Shown piece after piece: positions 24,154 to 37,033 of a DNA stretch of 64,000 bases. Made by a program: the position numbers and the translations under genes. This stretch comes from Alternaria dauci (taxonomy: Eukaryota; Ascomycota; Dothideomycetes; Pleosporales; Pleosporaceae): NCBI RefSeq assembly GCF_042100115.1, contig NC_091277.1, positions 2,108,001-2,172,000 of the forward strand. Reading direction: 5' to 3'. The notes beneath the pieces were generated by a model. The model worked only from the letters and a program-made list of their open reading frames with translations, made no database searches and was not told where the DNA came from. Every line of letters begins with the position of its first letter. The stretch's first letter is position 1.

Positions 24154-25663
24154 TGTATACTGGAAACGAATGAACCGTTTGTAGTCTCTAGCATCGCTGA
24201 TGAAATCACACAACTAAACACGCAAATAATTCCAGTTGCATATTTCAAAATATCTTTCAGTAACTTCTATTACAATACATCAATCGATCATGAACCAAAA
24301 GTCTCCTACGAAAACTCAGGGCTCTCTGCCAAAGATCGTTTCCAAAAGAACATACGCAATGCTAGTTGGCGCCACTGACGACAGTGTGTTTCATGAGCTT
24401 GCAGGCATCAGCGCCACCCATCGCCATGCACAGCCGCAGGCACTAAAATCGTCCAGGTAAGAAGAAGGCAGACACACCACGGCGATTTCCTCCAGGTGAA
24501 ATTGTCTACATGGCGTTAAGTGTCCTACGTGTCAGGCTCTTGTTTTCGCTCTGAAATCGACGTGGCAGTACAACAGTGGTATACATACACAAGGCTGACG
24601 ATTCTATCTCTGCCCCGTCTGAAGTGGGGCGCTCGACTGACGCCCTCGATATGCAGTAAGAGAAAGGCAGTACTTTGCAGCAACTCATTATTGCCCAAAC
24701 AGTGAGGCGAGCAGGAACTATGAAGACTGATGCCCAACGTGGTTGGTATAACAAGATGCACCGTGCCGGCAGCTTTCTGGTTCATGTTAGCTCCCGTTCA
24801 CCATGCTGTGCCCTGTGGGGCACACATTCCCTGGATACGAGGTGCTGTTATACCGCCACAGCACATCGAATCTCATCCCCGCTCAGCCACGACCAGCCGC
24901 CCGCCGAGAGCTGCCCTACCCGCCGTAGGCATCACAAACATTGTCTTCGCTAGCTGTGCGATCAGCCCTGCTCAATAACTACTAGTCACGCGACGAACGG
25001 GTAGCTGGAATTGCCTCAGATGTTCTGTGGAAGCGGAAGTGGAAGCGCTCTCCCCGCCCGTGTGACATCATTAAAATGGACTAGATAGGCAGACAACCTA
25101 GTGTGATCTCATACGGCCTTCAAGACGACCCGACTAGATTCTGGCACCACGGACTCGCCAACACACAGCCCACGTTCAGACAAGACAGGATATGTTCCGG
25201 GACCGCCCTCTCAAGTTCCATACGCCGCCTTCGGCGCTATGAGCCCTTTTCGAGGACCTGGGATTCGTCCACGTATGATCAGGACCGGTGAGCCGGAAGG
25301 CAAATGGTCGTCAGCGCGTCGCAGCAACGAGGCAACCAATACAGTCAACTCTGAGTGGACAGTACCTGGCGAGATAACGACATCGCATCACTGCTTTTGC
25401 CTCAGAACATTTCTGGCTATGCGTTGTCCACGCGAGGCACATATGATGAGTTGTTCGGTATCCAGGTTACTGTCCGACTGCAGCGGCCGTTCAGCGTCTA
25501 ATAGCCACGGGCTCTATGGTCCTGATTCAACTGGTAAAAGACACTGATCAATCTGCTTTCCGCCTTTCGATGAACTCACCATCGCACGCCTCATTTTTTT
25601 CACACCAGTATTCTCTCAATTGTAGACAGGTTGTTGAACGCGATTTAGGCCGACGATGCAGAC
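24154..25663. other. Gene-free stretch after the cluster
   Basis: About 1.5 kb with only short, unconserved-looking open frames on both strands. No RNA gene, repeat or transposon end was recognised. Confidence 0.5.
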
Positions 25664-26537
25664 ATGATGGCCGTACCAAACGATGGATCGTACAAGCTCA
25701 CCTGTAGCTTTGACGACATGGTAAGTGAAATATTAGAGATTGGACCAACATGTGGACGAGAGCATTAGTTCGGATTGCTGAGCTAACCTTGTAGCAGAGC
25801 TATCCAAATGATCCAAATGACGATGAGACGTACCACACCCCAAACACTACTGACGAGCGCACATTTGCATGGGCCAGTCAGTCGAACTCATTGCCACCAG
25901 AAGATCTCGCTGCCTACATCTGGCCGCCTTCCGTCTATGAAGCAGCACAGAACGTCTACCTGACGTCTCTGCCGCCAAGGCATCCTTACATTCCTGTCGG
26001 TTATCACACGATGTCTGTAGGAGAGCCCTGGCAACCATCGCTTGCGGCAACTTCCTCCTATTCAGACCGAAGTCGGCATCTCGAGCAGCTGCAGGTGAAC
26101 AGCAGGAACGGACCAGACAGCGGAGGTCTGTTGGGACTGAGCTACACGGGTTTGAGACAAGATTCAACGACAGGCAACCCAACACCTCCAGCTTCCGATA
26201 CCGCGAACGACAGAGATACTAGTTCACATATAGTTAAGTGGGTAGAGCTATACCTTTCCTCCCTGGGTATTGCTGACTTACGTGAAGCGACAAGTCAAGT
26301 CTGCGCTGTCTTGTCTGCTTGGACAAGCCAGCATTCACTGGCCAATACGCACAGAGAAACTTAAACCGGCATATGGCCAAGCACGAACCTTGCGTCGGAC
26401 AGGGAAACAACAGACATATCCGTTGCGAGCAACCGGGGTGTACATCGACGTTTGGGCGCGAAGACGCACTGCTCGTCCACCTCCGACGAAGCCATCCGGA
26501 GCTGAACACTCCGCCGGCAAAGAAGCGTAAAAGGTGA
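25664..26537 (+). CDS. Small C2H2 zinc-finger protein A
   Basis: Exons 25664-25720, 25795-26237 and 26288-26537 give 249 residues. The first two exons join DDM to QSYPNDP with a GCTAAC branch site. The third junction is less certain: GTGGGT donor, GTGAAG acceptor, 50 bp, with a GCTGAC branch site. A Ser/Pro/Thr-rich N-terminal part of about 165 residues is followed by two fingers at the C-terminus. The first is long (CLVC, 17 residues, HMAKH) and holds FTGQYAQRNLNRH. The second is standard (CEQPGC, 12 residues, HLRRSH). The tail PPAKKRKR resembles a nuclear localisation signal. Probably a DNA-binding regulator of unknown target. It resembles protein B at 29.5-30.4 kb in finger layout. Confidence 0.65.
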
Positions 26538-29492
26538 TGCCAGGTCCTGAATGCAGCTCACATATGTCATGCATTCCTGGATGCCGTTGTTAGAGTATCT
26601 TTTCCCCAACTGATGAGTTGCGTTCTCAGGCAATTCTTTGACGTTCAGTCCTCGCTTCATGTAGAAGAAAATACAAGAGAAATCGCGTGCTTTTGGGCCT
26701 TGCAAGCTGATTGATCATTTGTACTACTATTCTGTGATCCCATGATGTCAAAACAAAGTTAGCGTAACGTTGCCTCTCAATCATCGGTTTCTGGTACGAC
26801 AAGCTCACTCCTCGTAACTCAAGAAATCTACCATGAGAGGCCAATCTGCTGAGTTGTTGATCGTAGCAACAGCCAAGCTACTTGCCGATGACGCGGGGCT
26901 TCATCACTCGAAGAGCCCCAGGTAATGTTATCAACGTGAATGAAGAGGTATTGATTTTAGAGTACAAGAATGGAAGTTATTCCATCCCAGTGCTACAGAC
27001 CGGCCTAGGCAGACCTTGATATCAGTGCGACAAGTTGTGCTTATCGTGGGACGGCATGTGCAAGGTTTTGAATCGACCTAGTGAGGCGATCTGATCAGCT
27101 TCTAGCTGTTGTTGCATAAGAGTCTACTAGCTTCCTTGTAGGAGCTCCACGCGCAAGGCACCACGGTCGATCAGATCTCTTCATGCATCGACTGCCGAAT
27201 GTGGCGAGGACCAGCTGCGGGGGATTCGCCACCGAATCCCCTGAGCGCATTGACTACTTCAGCAACACGGTCGAGGAGCACTGCTGGCTAGAAATTCCAT
27301 TTTCAGTGCTTCAAGCCTTGTAGTTGTTGCATTCAATAGAAGATATTAGAACATGAATCTTGCAAGAAAGACAGACTTTCATATCTAATATGCTCATGTG
27401 CACACCGCTCCTTCTGACGTCGGATCTTCCGGGTGTTCGTCCCGATGCAATGCATTGCAGACTGTCGGCGTCGAGCTTCGCCGCTCTCTCGACGGGCGTG
27501 AAAGACTAGAAAGGTACCGAAAGTAATGCAATCAACTTGCCGCCGCCGATGCGTCGAAGGCTATCGTTGCGGATGTCAACTAATGCCTGCAGGGCATCCA
27601 TGCGCATATCGTACCACAAACCAGGAACCTTGTCCGCGACAGTATTGTGTTCTGGAACAGCTTTCCATACATGTAAGACAAAGCGTGCCGAAACGTGACA
27701 ATATCCGCGGCCTATCTTGCGGCCTGAATCTTAGGTGTATGCTCATTCCCGCTAGCCAGACTTTACCTGTTGCGAGTCATTCTGACATGCAGCCATGTTC
27801 GTCATCACAAAGAAGTTTAGGTGTGGGAGAGCGCAAACGATTTTTCTTTGTTCCGTAGGGCTGGGTCAAGTCCATTGCTTTGAAACCAAGTGGCTGGGTA
27901 CGTATTCTTATAGCGGCAATGAAGTGAACCGGGCTATCCAAGAGACCATTGCTCAACAGGGTGCCCCTCTTGTGTTTCGTTCTCCGAGTCCTTACAGCCT
28001 GTACACATTGATGTTCATGGGGTAGCGAAGATGGACGTCTGGCTCGAGTTTGCCATTTAGTCCCACGTTCGTCTGAGTGCAATCCATAGTGCTCTCTTTG
28101 CTGTTATTGTTCTTGTCGAGATATGCTTCGTTATCAGGGAACATGTTCTGTCAATGAGGAGAATTTCGGGCCGGTCGGGTTTATTGGGAATGCATCGAAG
28201 AGCGAGAGCAGGTTCCACTAATAGCCGGCGCTGCGCCGGTCACGAGCCGTCCCGTCAATCCACTTTGCTTTACAAGAAAGCGTTCTCGATACTGTAATGC
28301 ATGTGTTCGAAGAAGAAAGCCCTTGATAAACTCCCAACGTTAGCGAAGCGCCACGCAGCTTCGTATTCGTCACAGCTCCGCTGCAAGTCAGACACGCAGG
28401 AAGCGCAAGCCGTGACGGCATGGGTGAACAAGGCTAGAACGTATAATACACTCACCCGTTCTGTCCTTTATTGCGCTTGTTGCTGATACGCGCGATATCG
28501 ACAGTATACCTCCGTGTTTTTCTGTTGATTAGCGGGAGCCATACATTCGATGAGACGATGGGATGACTACATGAACCTTTAGACATGGTTGTACCTACTC
28601 GTCAGCCTGAGCAGTCGAGCGTCCTGTAGCCCGTGGCGATGTTAGTGCGCATTGAACCTCAATGACGGGAAGGTGCCGGACGAGTGTGTGGGTAACCAGG
28701 TGTGCACATGGCATCAGGGTATCCCGGCAGGGAGTGGTCATATCTGCATGTCTTAGGACATTTGCCTGCTTCCTGGGGTGGTCCTCGTGAGAGGCGTATC
28801 GTTGCAGCAGCCGCAGCCGCGCGCACACTGCAATTTTGCAGTACATCTTAGGCGGCAGAGACCATAGCATATGGGCCAACAACGCTTCTCATGCGCTGTG
28901 CCACATCCGGTGTCGCTTTAGCATACCTGATTGGCGTGAACATCAGCTAACGAATGTCGCACAATCCCTCGCCCTTTAAGCTGAGACGCAGCTATGTTGA
29001 CAGGGCAGATCGGCGTTCCGGTTTGACAGACAAATACACGGTGAGGCGCGATATGCCCTGGCGTTGACCTTGTCGGACTGCTCGTGCAACAGGCTGTCGT
29101 GTCTCAGCCCAGGGTCCTCCACTGTCGGCAGTGTGTCTTCTAAACCACTCGTTGCTGAACACTCAGGCAGCATCAACACTGTGCGTACCCTAGACCATTC
29201 GAGAGTCTATTCTTATGCTTTCCGGTCCTCTCAGTATCTCATAGATTTGGACTTGTGAGCCGTCTTCAGTAGGTTGGTCTTTGGCCGAAGAGTGGGAAAC
29301 TGACAGAGACGTAGTGTACGGAGATGCTTCGCTCGACTTGACAGCTAGCTAAGCGACCACCAAATCAGCTTCGCGTCATCCCATGGGAGTCATCAGGATC
29401 GTTTTGTTGACGAGTCTGTTCTTTCTCAGACGTTTGTACGGGCAGAGTCTTGTTTGACAATTTCCAAGACGGTCCCGGGTCTCCTTGGCTTC
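26538..29492. other. Gene-free stretch between the two C2H2 genes
   Basis: Nearly 3 kb without a convincing gene. Open frames are short and look random in composition. One Cys-rich frame of 110 codons (27526-27858, +) has no support from splice signals or a signal peptide. No terminal repeats were recognised. Confidence 0.5.
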
Positions 29493-30442
29493 ATGGCGTA
29501 CGATCAGACACAGAGGCGCGACGAGACGCTTTGGCCACAAGGGAACGAGGAGTACAGTAGAAGAACACCGTCCGCATTGGCAGTAGTTTGCGATAGTGGA
29601 ACTGGACAGGCAATGAGGACAACCTCTCCTTTATCCGGATCTGGAGAGTACATTCAGCAGAGCTGGTCGCCGGTACCCGTGTATGTCCAGCCTCACGGGG
29701 CGTACTACCACAACAGTGGTTACCAACAACCTCTTTCGCCTGGACACAACGCTGTCAATAGCAGTACGTACCAGTATCGTGCAAGCGCAGTAGCTATTCC
29801 GCAGAATGGTCCAGCACCAACATTTGGGTACTCAACGCCGCAGCTGTATGCAAACTCGTATCAGTACGTGCATGCCACACGATGAATACCAGGCATCCGC
29901 TGATCAGACAACAGACACGAAAGTGCTTATTCAACCGCCAGTTACCCGGTGGATGCGAGGTACACTACCGCAGGACCGGCACACGCGTCTCTGTCGCCAT
30001 CGTCTGCTACATCAAGCTAGTATGTGGTACTTTTGAGGCTTGCTGGCTGGTGCTGATGTTGGTGTGAAGCCAAAGCCCGCAATATTCTTACACTGCTCCA
30101 ACGACGAACGTCTCCGCATCACCTCCAGATGCCAGATACCCCGTACCACTGGTCCAGTCACTGGAGACGTCTCCGATCGATGGCGAGTATAGCGTACCCT
30201 GTCCATATCGCTGTGGTACTGTCCTAACAGGTGTGCACGCACTGGGAAACCTAACGCGCCACCTCAAGACTCAGGCTTGCGCAGGATCCAGTCGAACCAA
30301 AGTCCGATATCCATGCCCCATTGAAGGTTGTGAAAGGCAATATGCTCGATCAGATGGGTTAAGAGTCCATATGCGCAGGCGACACGGCGCGCCCCCTCCC
30401 GTACCGCGAACCGATGGCATCGTGGACGATGACGAACAATAG
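29493..30442 (+). CDS. Small C2H2 zinc-finger protein B
   Basis: Exon 1 29493-29863 and final exon 30076-30442 join in frame to 245 residues. The 212-bp interval between them (GTACGT donor, CCAAAG acceptor) is long for this genome and may hide another exon. The N-terminal part is rich in Tyr, Gln, Ser and Pro. The C-terminus has an atypical finger (CPYRC, 15 residues, HLKTQAC, so C2HC-like) containing LTGVHALGNLTRH, then a standard finger CPIEGC, 12 residues, HMRRRH. Order, size and the TG..A..NL.RH pattern match protein A, so the two are likely paralogues. Function is unknown; a nuclear DNA-binding protein is likely. Confidence 0.55.
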
Positions 30443-31704
30443 ACAAGCTGTGGTAGAAACCATCCCTATGGTGGGTCAAAGTGGCCCGATGGAACCGGTC
30501 CTGCAGAAGGGCCAATCTTTTTGTGTACTCCGAGTTTTTCATCAATTAGTTCTCCCTATTATGTCTCGTTCTATTTCTTTTCAAATCGTTTTTTTGGTGG
30601 CAATACCTTAGAGGAGTTTTTTTTCTGAGCAGAGTGATCGTTCTGGATCGGTACTTGGCAGAGGGGGTCGATAGCTGCGCTTTCCGCCGCGAACCCGAAG
30701 AGACGCGTTCGGATCTGACGTTGCTTGTTCGAGGGAGCCATAGGAATAGGAATAGAAATACGGCTGAAGCAAGCTGTTCTTCATCATCCAGTGGTTGGTG
30801 TCCAGCGGTAAGGTGGAGTGAAGCTAGTTCAGAGGGCAAGTGCACACAATGATTGAGGTCAATGGCAGGGGCCAATGCCAATGAGTCAGGATCACCTGGT
30901 GGCCTCGGCCAAGAGTGGTTAATCCATCAGTCGCGCTCCGTAGTGAACTCGGTCTCAGCTGCGCCCTAACACGTTCGGGGTGAGATGTCGCCAGGCATTA
31001 TCGGGGCAAGTCCCCGGAGCTATCCATGGTTCACCAGTTCTGTCATCTCGTCTGTGCAGCTAAGGGATACAGAAAAGAATAGAAAGAGAACGATGATGAG
31101 GTAAACAGCCTCTTTGTCTGCAATCTTGCTTAAAAACGGAAACGATGTAAAGTGAATTGTCTCCGCCAAAACGGAAGGGAGCTGTCTGATGTCAAAACAA
31201 TGCGTATTGACGCACCGAGAGTATCCGTAATCTTGGCATGTGCATCTCGTCGTAAGACGTTACTGGCTCTTCATACAGCGTGTACTGCGGCTTGCCAATG
31301 GCCGTTTTTCGCTACCGGAAGGTTCCAGGATGGTGAATTTCCCGAAACCAACACTCGTCAACCACGTCGTCGCGGACTCATGACCCAAAGTTTTCCCAAA
31401 TGCCGGAAAAAGGACAGAGCAAATTGTGAGCTCCTCGGAATCGAGCTTGTACGTGACGATATTGATATTTGTCATTACTATTCTGTGTGGGTATTCTGAC
31501 CACAACGTATGCGTTATAGACATTAGTCCTCCGACTCCAAGGTATGTGATAGAAAAGTGAATGCGATCGCGGCAGTGGTATAGCGTAAATGCCCAAAATC
31601 AAATTGAGACCCGATGCGCGCCAAGAAACAAAGCAAGCGAAAGAAATGCGACATCTGGCAGCCGGCATTAGCCCAAAAAAAGGTAAACAAAAGGAACTTA
31701 TGCT
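30443..31704. other. Gene-free stretch
   Basis: About 1.26 kb with no supported gene. A GC-rich hairpin-capable segment (GGGGCAAGTCCCC, about 31001-31013) is the only structure noticed. Its role is unknown. Confidence 0.45.
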
Positions 31705-33650
31705 TCAGAGGCTTGGAACTCGTGCGCCAGCTGGGGGCGCCGAGAGTCGGTGTGGCCTCAGATTTATGACTGACTCCAATTCTCTTAGCATGTTGGTACT
31801 CGCGTCTCGCTGCTCACGTAACGAAGCTTGCCGAGCGCGGTCGTCTTGTATCTTCTGCATTCGCTCTTCTCTCGACATTGTGGCTCGTGTCTTTGGAATC
31901 GCAATTGCTTCGAAAACTTCGTCGTCGGATGCGCTGCCCTGGTCGCTCGATGGGGCACTCTGGTGGGGACTCAGCAGACCGCCATTGAGAGCACGCAGAG
32001 CATCAGACGGACTGCCTTCATCTACAGCGGTCAGACCACCTAGACTTGGAACGGGCGAGCGCAGCCCGCTGGATGCATGCGAAATCCTGCGCTCGTGTCG
32101 ATCAATGTTCAGGGCGAGCGCATTCTTGCCGGCTTCCCAGGCTTGCACCAAACTCTTGAGATCTGCACCGATTGAATCGTATTGGGCGAGGAGGGAGTGA
32201 CCCAGGTCGGTTACGTCTTCCGTGTCTTCCAAGCTCTTACTGGTCTCTTCGCGGAGTACTTGCATCTTGGCTTGCAGACCGCGGATACCGCTCGACAATC
32301 CCGACAATTTGCGCACCGAATTGCGGATCTTCTCTCGGCCAGGAGTTGGTGCAACCTTGGCCGGCGATGGGAGTACGAACTGCTCTTCTTCAGCGAGCAC
32401 GCGGTTGAACTTCTCGCTCCACTCTCCGACAGGACGAGCCGTGTTCAGCATGGAGTCGACCACTGTCGACCATCGCGCGAAGTCGGGTTTGCCGCCATCT
32501 GCCTCCATTGCCAGGAGAGAACAGAGGTATACACGTCGTAGGGTTGACAGGCGGTACTGCAGGGTGCGTAGGGCTTTCAACGTTTCGGCATCGTCGAATT
32601 CAGACTCGCTGTAGCCGAGGGCGGCCTCTTGCATGTCCGGATTGCTGATTTCGTATACGTCGAGATACTTTTCGAGATCGTCTTCTTGAATCAGTTGCTT
32701 CAGGTTACGGCACTGTTCGACGAGCATGGGAACGATGTCGGCGTAGGCAGCTCGGAGGTTCTTGCGCAGTCGCTGGCAACGACGGGCCTGTCCCTTTTCT
32801 TCGATGCGTGAGATGGGAGGCAAGGGGCTGCTCCTGCGCCGTGTTAGTACTTGTGCCGCCGGGTGTCAAGATGGGAGATGACCTACAGGCGATAGCCGCG
32901 TGACACAAGCTCCACTTCCTGGATCAAAGCGAGGGCAGATGACGTCGAAGCCTCGAAGGCCTGTAGATTTGTGACCAGGTCAGAGGCGCCCTTTACCGCC
33001 TCCTGCCGCAGATACTGCAGCCATTGCCGGCGCATGTACGTGTAGCCGGCGGTAAAGACAGCGGCGAAGACCAGCATCACCAGGAGGGTCCGGCTCTTGC
33101 TGAAGACGGGCTGGCGTTGCGACCAGTGCACCAGCCATGCCAGCGCAAAGGCCGTTGTGCCCGTGGCCGCTGCGCCGATGGGGTTTATCCTGGCGACCTT
33201 GAATTCGTGAGGGCCGGGGCGTCCGTCGGTTGCGAAGCTGGGGATGGCGGATGCGCGCAGGCCTCCTTGCTCCCCGAGCAGCTGGGAAGCGACGATGAGG
33301 TAGCGGAACTGCTCGAGGAAGCGCTCGTTGTCGGCGCGTCCGATGCGGGCATTGACGGCTTTCTGTGTCTTGTCAGCGGGGCTGCGATATGGGCAAGGCC
33401 ACTGTGGCAGCAGTCATACCGAACACGCCGTGTGGATGCGGGCGATGGAGCCATGGCGGGCGTGGATGCGCAGCGGCTGGGGCAGCCTGTCCCGTATCCT
33501 CGACTGCAGCGTCGACGGTCCCCGGGGCGCGAAGCTCTGCGGAAAGGGCGTGGATGTCGATGTCGATGTCGATGTTGATGTCGAGGTGTCGTGGTCGGGT
33601 GACGCAGTGCCTTGCCCTAGCCGGCGGTTAATATCCATGGCGCATCGCAT
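31705..33650 (-). CDS. Vezatin/Inp2-type membrane protein (myosin-binding domain)
   Basis: Exons 33420-33650 (or from the ATG at 33638), 32887-33362 and 31705-32833 give 607-611 residues. Two hydrophobic segments lie back to back: IGAAATGTTAFALAWLVHW and RTLLVMLVFAAVFTAGYTYM. They are followed by a long coiled-coil-prone C-terminal region (RREERMQKI-like and LREQRDASTNMLREL). This layout matches the vezatin/myosin-binding family that contains yeast Inp2, the peroxisomal receptor for myosin V. The intron at 32834-32886 has a perfect TACTAAC branch site. The N-terminal Ser/Thr run comes from a GATGTC repeat. Role in peroxisome or organelle inheritance is family knowledge and not proven here. 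Family assignment is moderately sure. Confidence 0.6.
33553..33582. repeat. GATGTC hexanucleotide repeat, five units
   Basis: Five consecutive units, the fourth ending in TT. On the minus strand it encodes alternating Ser/Thr-Asp-derived residues near the N-terminus of the vezatin-like protein. Likely length-variable. Confidence 0.8.
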
Positions 33651-35273
33651 GCATCGTCATGGTGCTTTTTGGGGGGGGGAGCGCCCACCTTGGAGCAAGT
33701 GCGCAAGAGGCGAGTCGTCGGGTATCATGTTCTCCATGTTGCTACCGCGGCATGGTGCGATTTTGGCTGGAGTCGATGGTTCTCGCTCAATGGCTTGTGA
33801 CGAGTGCGGGTGCTCTAATCCAGACAGGGAAGGTGCCCGTGATATGGAGATGGCGGGGATGGCAGCAGCAGCAGGTGGTAGTGGTGCTGCTGCAAGGGCG
33901 GCGGGCGCGTCGTCGGCGTGGGGTCCAATCGTGGCCGTGGGAGCAGCAGTCAAAGAGAAGTGCACGGCGTGTTTGTTGTGCGGCGTGGTGCAAGCAGCAA
34001 CGGGGTTTGGAGACACAGGTAGCGGGTGTGGTTCGCATGCTCAACTAATAATGCGGACTAGTCGTGAGCTCAGGGTCTCCGGAAATGAGCCAGTAGTCTG
34101 TGATTGGCATGAAACATTCATGGGGAACGTTTGCTCGTTTACGCGCACTGCTGCTGGAACATGCCCCCTCTCCCCTCAGACATGTCTTACCCCTTGTTCC
34201 TTGCATATGCGCGCGCGACCTCGAGCCGCCATCGTGGTGGCTGTCCAGGGCTACCTTGGAGCGGTGCATGCTCGTCTCGTTTACCTCGATAAGACGGCCT
34301 CGGCCGACGACCACGGCAGCCAGCTGTACCTGGGCGTCCATACCAAACGGTCAAGGACACATGCCCCTTCTTGAATCTCCGGAGCAGCCGCGAGTCAGTC
34401 GCATAGCCTCACATCTTCTCTGACCATGCCATCCCAGACTCTGGACGGACCAACCCACTCCGTCGCACCTCCGACCTATTTCGTTCATACTAGCGGATTA
34501 CTTGCGCTTCGGCTGATTAGACGTCCTCGGACGTTCCAACGCATCCGACATGCTGCGGCGACGCTCGTCTGCTATATGCGCACCGCAAGTTACGGGTCCC
34601 GTTGCAATCGATAACAGTGCCGATGACGTACCGGCGCCATCGCATCTGCCATGTGCGTAGCTTGCAGATCCCCGCAGAAGCAACTCTGCACATAGCAGTA
34701 GTTGCATCCCAAATCTCCGTGCTGAGCTAATCGCAACATGGGAACCGGGAGCGTCAGGCCGCACCGACCGTCGCCATGGCTTTGCGGAACAACACCGCAG
34801 GCGACGGACCAAAATATCCACTGTCTACACAAAGATTACCTCACCTCTCTTGGTCCTTGTCACCACTTTCTCCATGCTCGGACTTCGCTGCTATAGCCGT
34901 AAGCATCCACGTCGTCGCGTCATGGTATTGCTTCGGCGCAACCGCAGATACGCATCTAGGCTACGTTCCGTTTACCTGATCGAGGCTGATCTATCCCGGA
35001 TAGCTTACACAAAACATGCTCATGACACGCGGTCAATCGCCTTTTAATTTCTAGTGTATCCGGGCACCAAGCAAGAATGCTTCGCCTGTGCCGGGTACGG
35101 TAACAGGCATGAGCCGCAGCTTTCCAGGCAGGGCCGTCTACCCAACCATGTACATGTACATGTACTTTCGACGAGTGCCCCTTGCACTTTGTTTGTCACG
35201 ATTACATACACCACACGCCTATTGAATCCTCTCCCTCCATCTCCATGCCCTATACCCAACATTTCTTGTCAAG
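33651..35273. other. Gene-free stretch
   Basis: About 1.6 kb. A long plus-strand frame (33328-34374) overlaps the vezatin gene antisense and continues into this stretch, but its composition is low-complexity and unlike a real protein. A short ATGTAC repeat lies near 35149-35164. Nothing else is seen. Confidence 0.45.
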
Positions 35274-36159
35274 ATGGATGATAGCATGACACAAAGGCTC
35301 ATGGAAACTGTCCAACTCATAAACACCAATCTCGACACCTCTCCTGCGTCGTGGCGGGACCAACTACCAGCAATTTGCAACACAATAGCTTCTTTTGAGA
35401 TAACTGATACCGTCCCAGGAGAAGAGCGCAAGAATTGGCAGTTGCCTCTTCTCAGCGTCTTCCAGCGTGTGGCCTTTGCCGACGCTGATAACGGTGTGGT
35501 CCAAGACTTAGCAGATTGGTGCCTACGCCAGCTAGTGACATTGCTCCAACTCTATCCAGACAATGTCGACATTCTGACTCGTAAGTACCTCTGTACATGT
35601 GCCCAACACGCGCTAATTATTATAGTAATTGGTCGAAACTGGTTGCTTAGAGCGCAAAAGGCTCTGTCAAGCATTGCGCGCCTAGAAAGAAATTCCTTCA
35701 GTAGCGATACAAGCAACTTTAGACTCTTGACCTCAACAACAAGGGGTTTGGTCGAAGCCGAACAACGACTACACCAAGCAGTCTATATCGAAGCTCGAGG
35801 ATTACTGTTGCCAGCCACCGACTATCTCCAGCGTGCGATATACGTGGCAACAGAACAGGGTGTTGTTACCGGCCATCTCTTGTCCATGGTGAGTAAAGTT
35901 CCGGCCACCGGCTCGTCTCGCTGACCTTGTGTAGGCTGCCGAGGCATTTGTCAGTCTTGGAAATATCGCCTCCGTCATGGCCAACGGCCGGTATTTTCAA
36001 CAAGCAATTGCTTATTTACGAGCCGCGAGAGATACCCCAAACTACTTTCTCTCTCCGCATCTGGAACAGTAAGGATTAAGTTTACACGACCGAGCAACAG
36101 ATCAAGCTGACACGCCAAGGTACCTGGATGGCTATGGCCCCCTCTATGGCGATGTGTGA
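35274..36159 (+). CDS. Uncharacterised helical protein
   Basis: Exons 35274-35580, 35626-35888, 35935-36068 and 36120-36159 join in frame to 247 residues. All introns have consensus ends. The protein is soluble, without a signal peptide or membrane segment, and predicted mainly helical, with repeated Leu/Ala-rich amphipathic stretches (LVEAEQRLHQAVYIEARG; FQQAIAYLRAARDTP) that look TPR-like. I do not recognise the family. It ends 436 bp upstream of EMC6. Four frame-consistent splice junctions make it a real gene. Confidence 0.65.
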
Positions 36160-36595
36160 GTGAGATTAGTAGAAACCCTATATTTAGCAGATACACAATA
36201 ATGGACATGTTCTCGAATCGCGATACCTTGCATATCGATGGATGTTGGCAGGCGCTTAGAGGTCATTGGACGGGATGCGGTCAGGGTCTCTGCACGGACC
36301 ACAACCCACTTGCGTGCATCCAACACCTTCACCACGTAACATCAAGAGGTATCACCAGCAGCCAAGAAAGCTTCGTCGCACGCCTTGGAGCCTTTCCGAA
36401 CCTTCCGCTCTCGCCGCAAATATCCCCGATAGCTGGTTAATCGGAGCGACTTCACGTCCGAGCATCCACTGGGCCGCCCAGAGGAAACAGCGACCGTACG
36501 GCCGAATCCAAAACCCCGACCCTCGACCGACTACCTCCACAACATCCAGCTGGACTTTTAAAGTTCAAGGCGCATATCGAAACACTAGATACACA
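36160..36595. other. EMC6 upstream region
   Basis: 436 bp with no recognisable gene or regulatory site. Confidence 0.4.
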
Positions 36596-37033
36596 ATGGC
36601 GGCATCGGCCCTGGACCAGGAGCGACAACTTGCCATTGACCCAATCGTTGCAGGCAGCGTTCAGCACAACACCCAGGTACGCCCATGTCCACGCCACTCC
36701 CCACATGTTGCGCCGCGTCAACATACCCACTTTGTTGTAGCTCTCTCCACTAACCCGTGCTCTCTGCAGGTCGTCTCCAACATCCGCAGCCTTACTGCAT
36801 CGCTCTTCGGTGTGGCCGCCGGCACATTGGGCCTCGAGTCGTACGCAGGCTTCATATTCTATCTGCTGGGCTCGCTAGTAGTGTCGGTGCTGCTCTTTGC
36901 GCTCAAGACAGATGGCAAGCCTAGCGCATACTTCTACCGGCCACTGGGTGACTTGTGGTTGGGAGATGTGTTTGGGGGCTTGAGTGGATTCGTGCTTACC
37001 TGGACATTGTTTTACGGCTTGGTTAGGGCGTGA
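36596..37033 (+). CDS. EMC6: ER membrane protein complex subunit 6
   Basis: Subunit of the EMC, which inserts tail-anchored and multi-pass proteins into the ER membrane. Exons 36596-36676 and 36770-37033 give 114 residues, the normal EMC6 size. The conserved core VVSNIRSLTASLFGVAAGTL is followed by hydrophobic segments (GFIFYLLGSLVVSVLLFAL and GGLSGFVLTWTLFYGLV) and the PLGDLWLGD loop. The start is the only ATG before the N-terminal DQERQLAIDPIV. The assignment is firm. Confidence 0.92.
   Translation: MAASALDQERQLAIDPIVAGSVQHNTQVRPCPRHSPHVAPRQHTHFVVALSTNPCSLQVVSNIRSLTASLFGVAAGTLGLESYAGFIFYLLGSLVVSVLLFALKTDGKPSAYFYRPLGDLWLGDVFGGLSGFVLTWTLFYGLVRA

Noticed and set aside
27526..27858. Cys-rich 110-codon frame as a possible effector
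   Set aside because: No signal peptide, Cys spacing irregular, lies in otherwise non-coding DNA.
30781..31030. Possible tRNA-like or transposon-end sequence
   Set aside because: The box-like stretches do not fold into a tRNA cloverleaf, and no paired terminal repeat or target duplication was found.
31589..32200. 203-codon plus-strand frame
   Set aside because: Antisense to the 3' exon of the vezatin-like gene.
33328..34374. 348-codon plus-strand frame
   Set aside because: Antisense to the vezatin-like gene and its promoter; low-complexity translation (runs of VD and A/G) with no recognisable domain.
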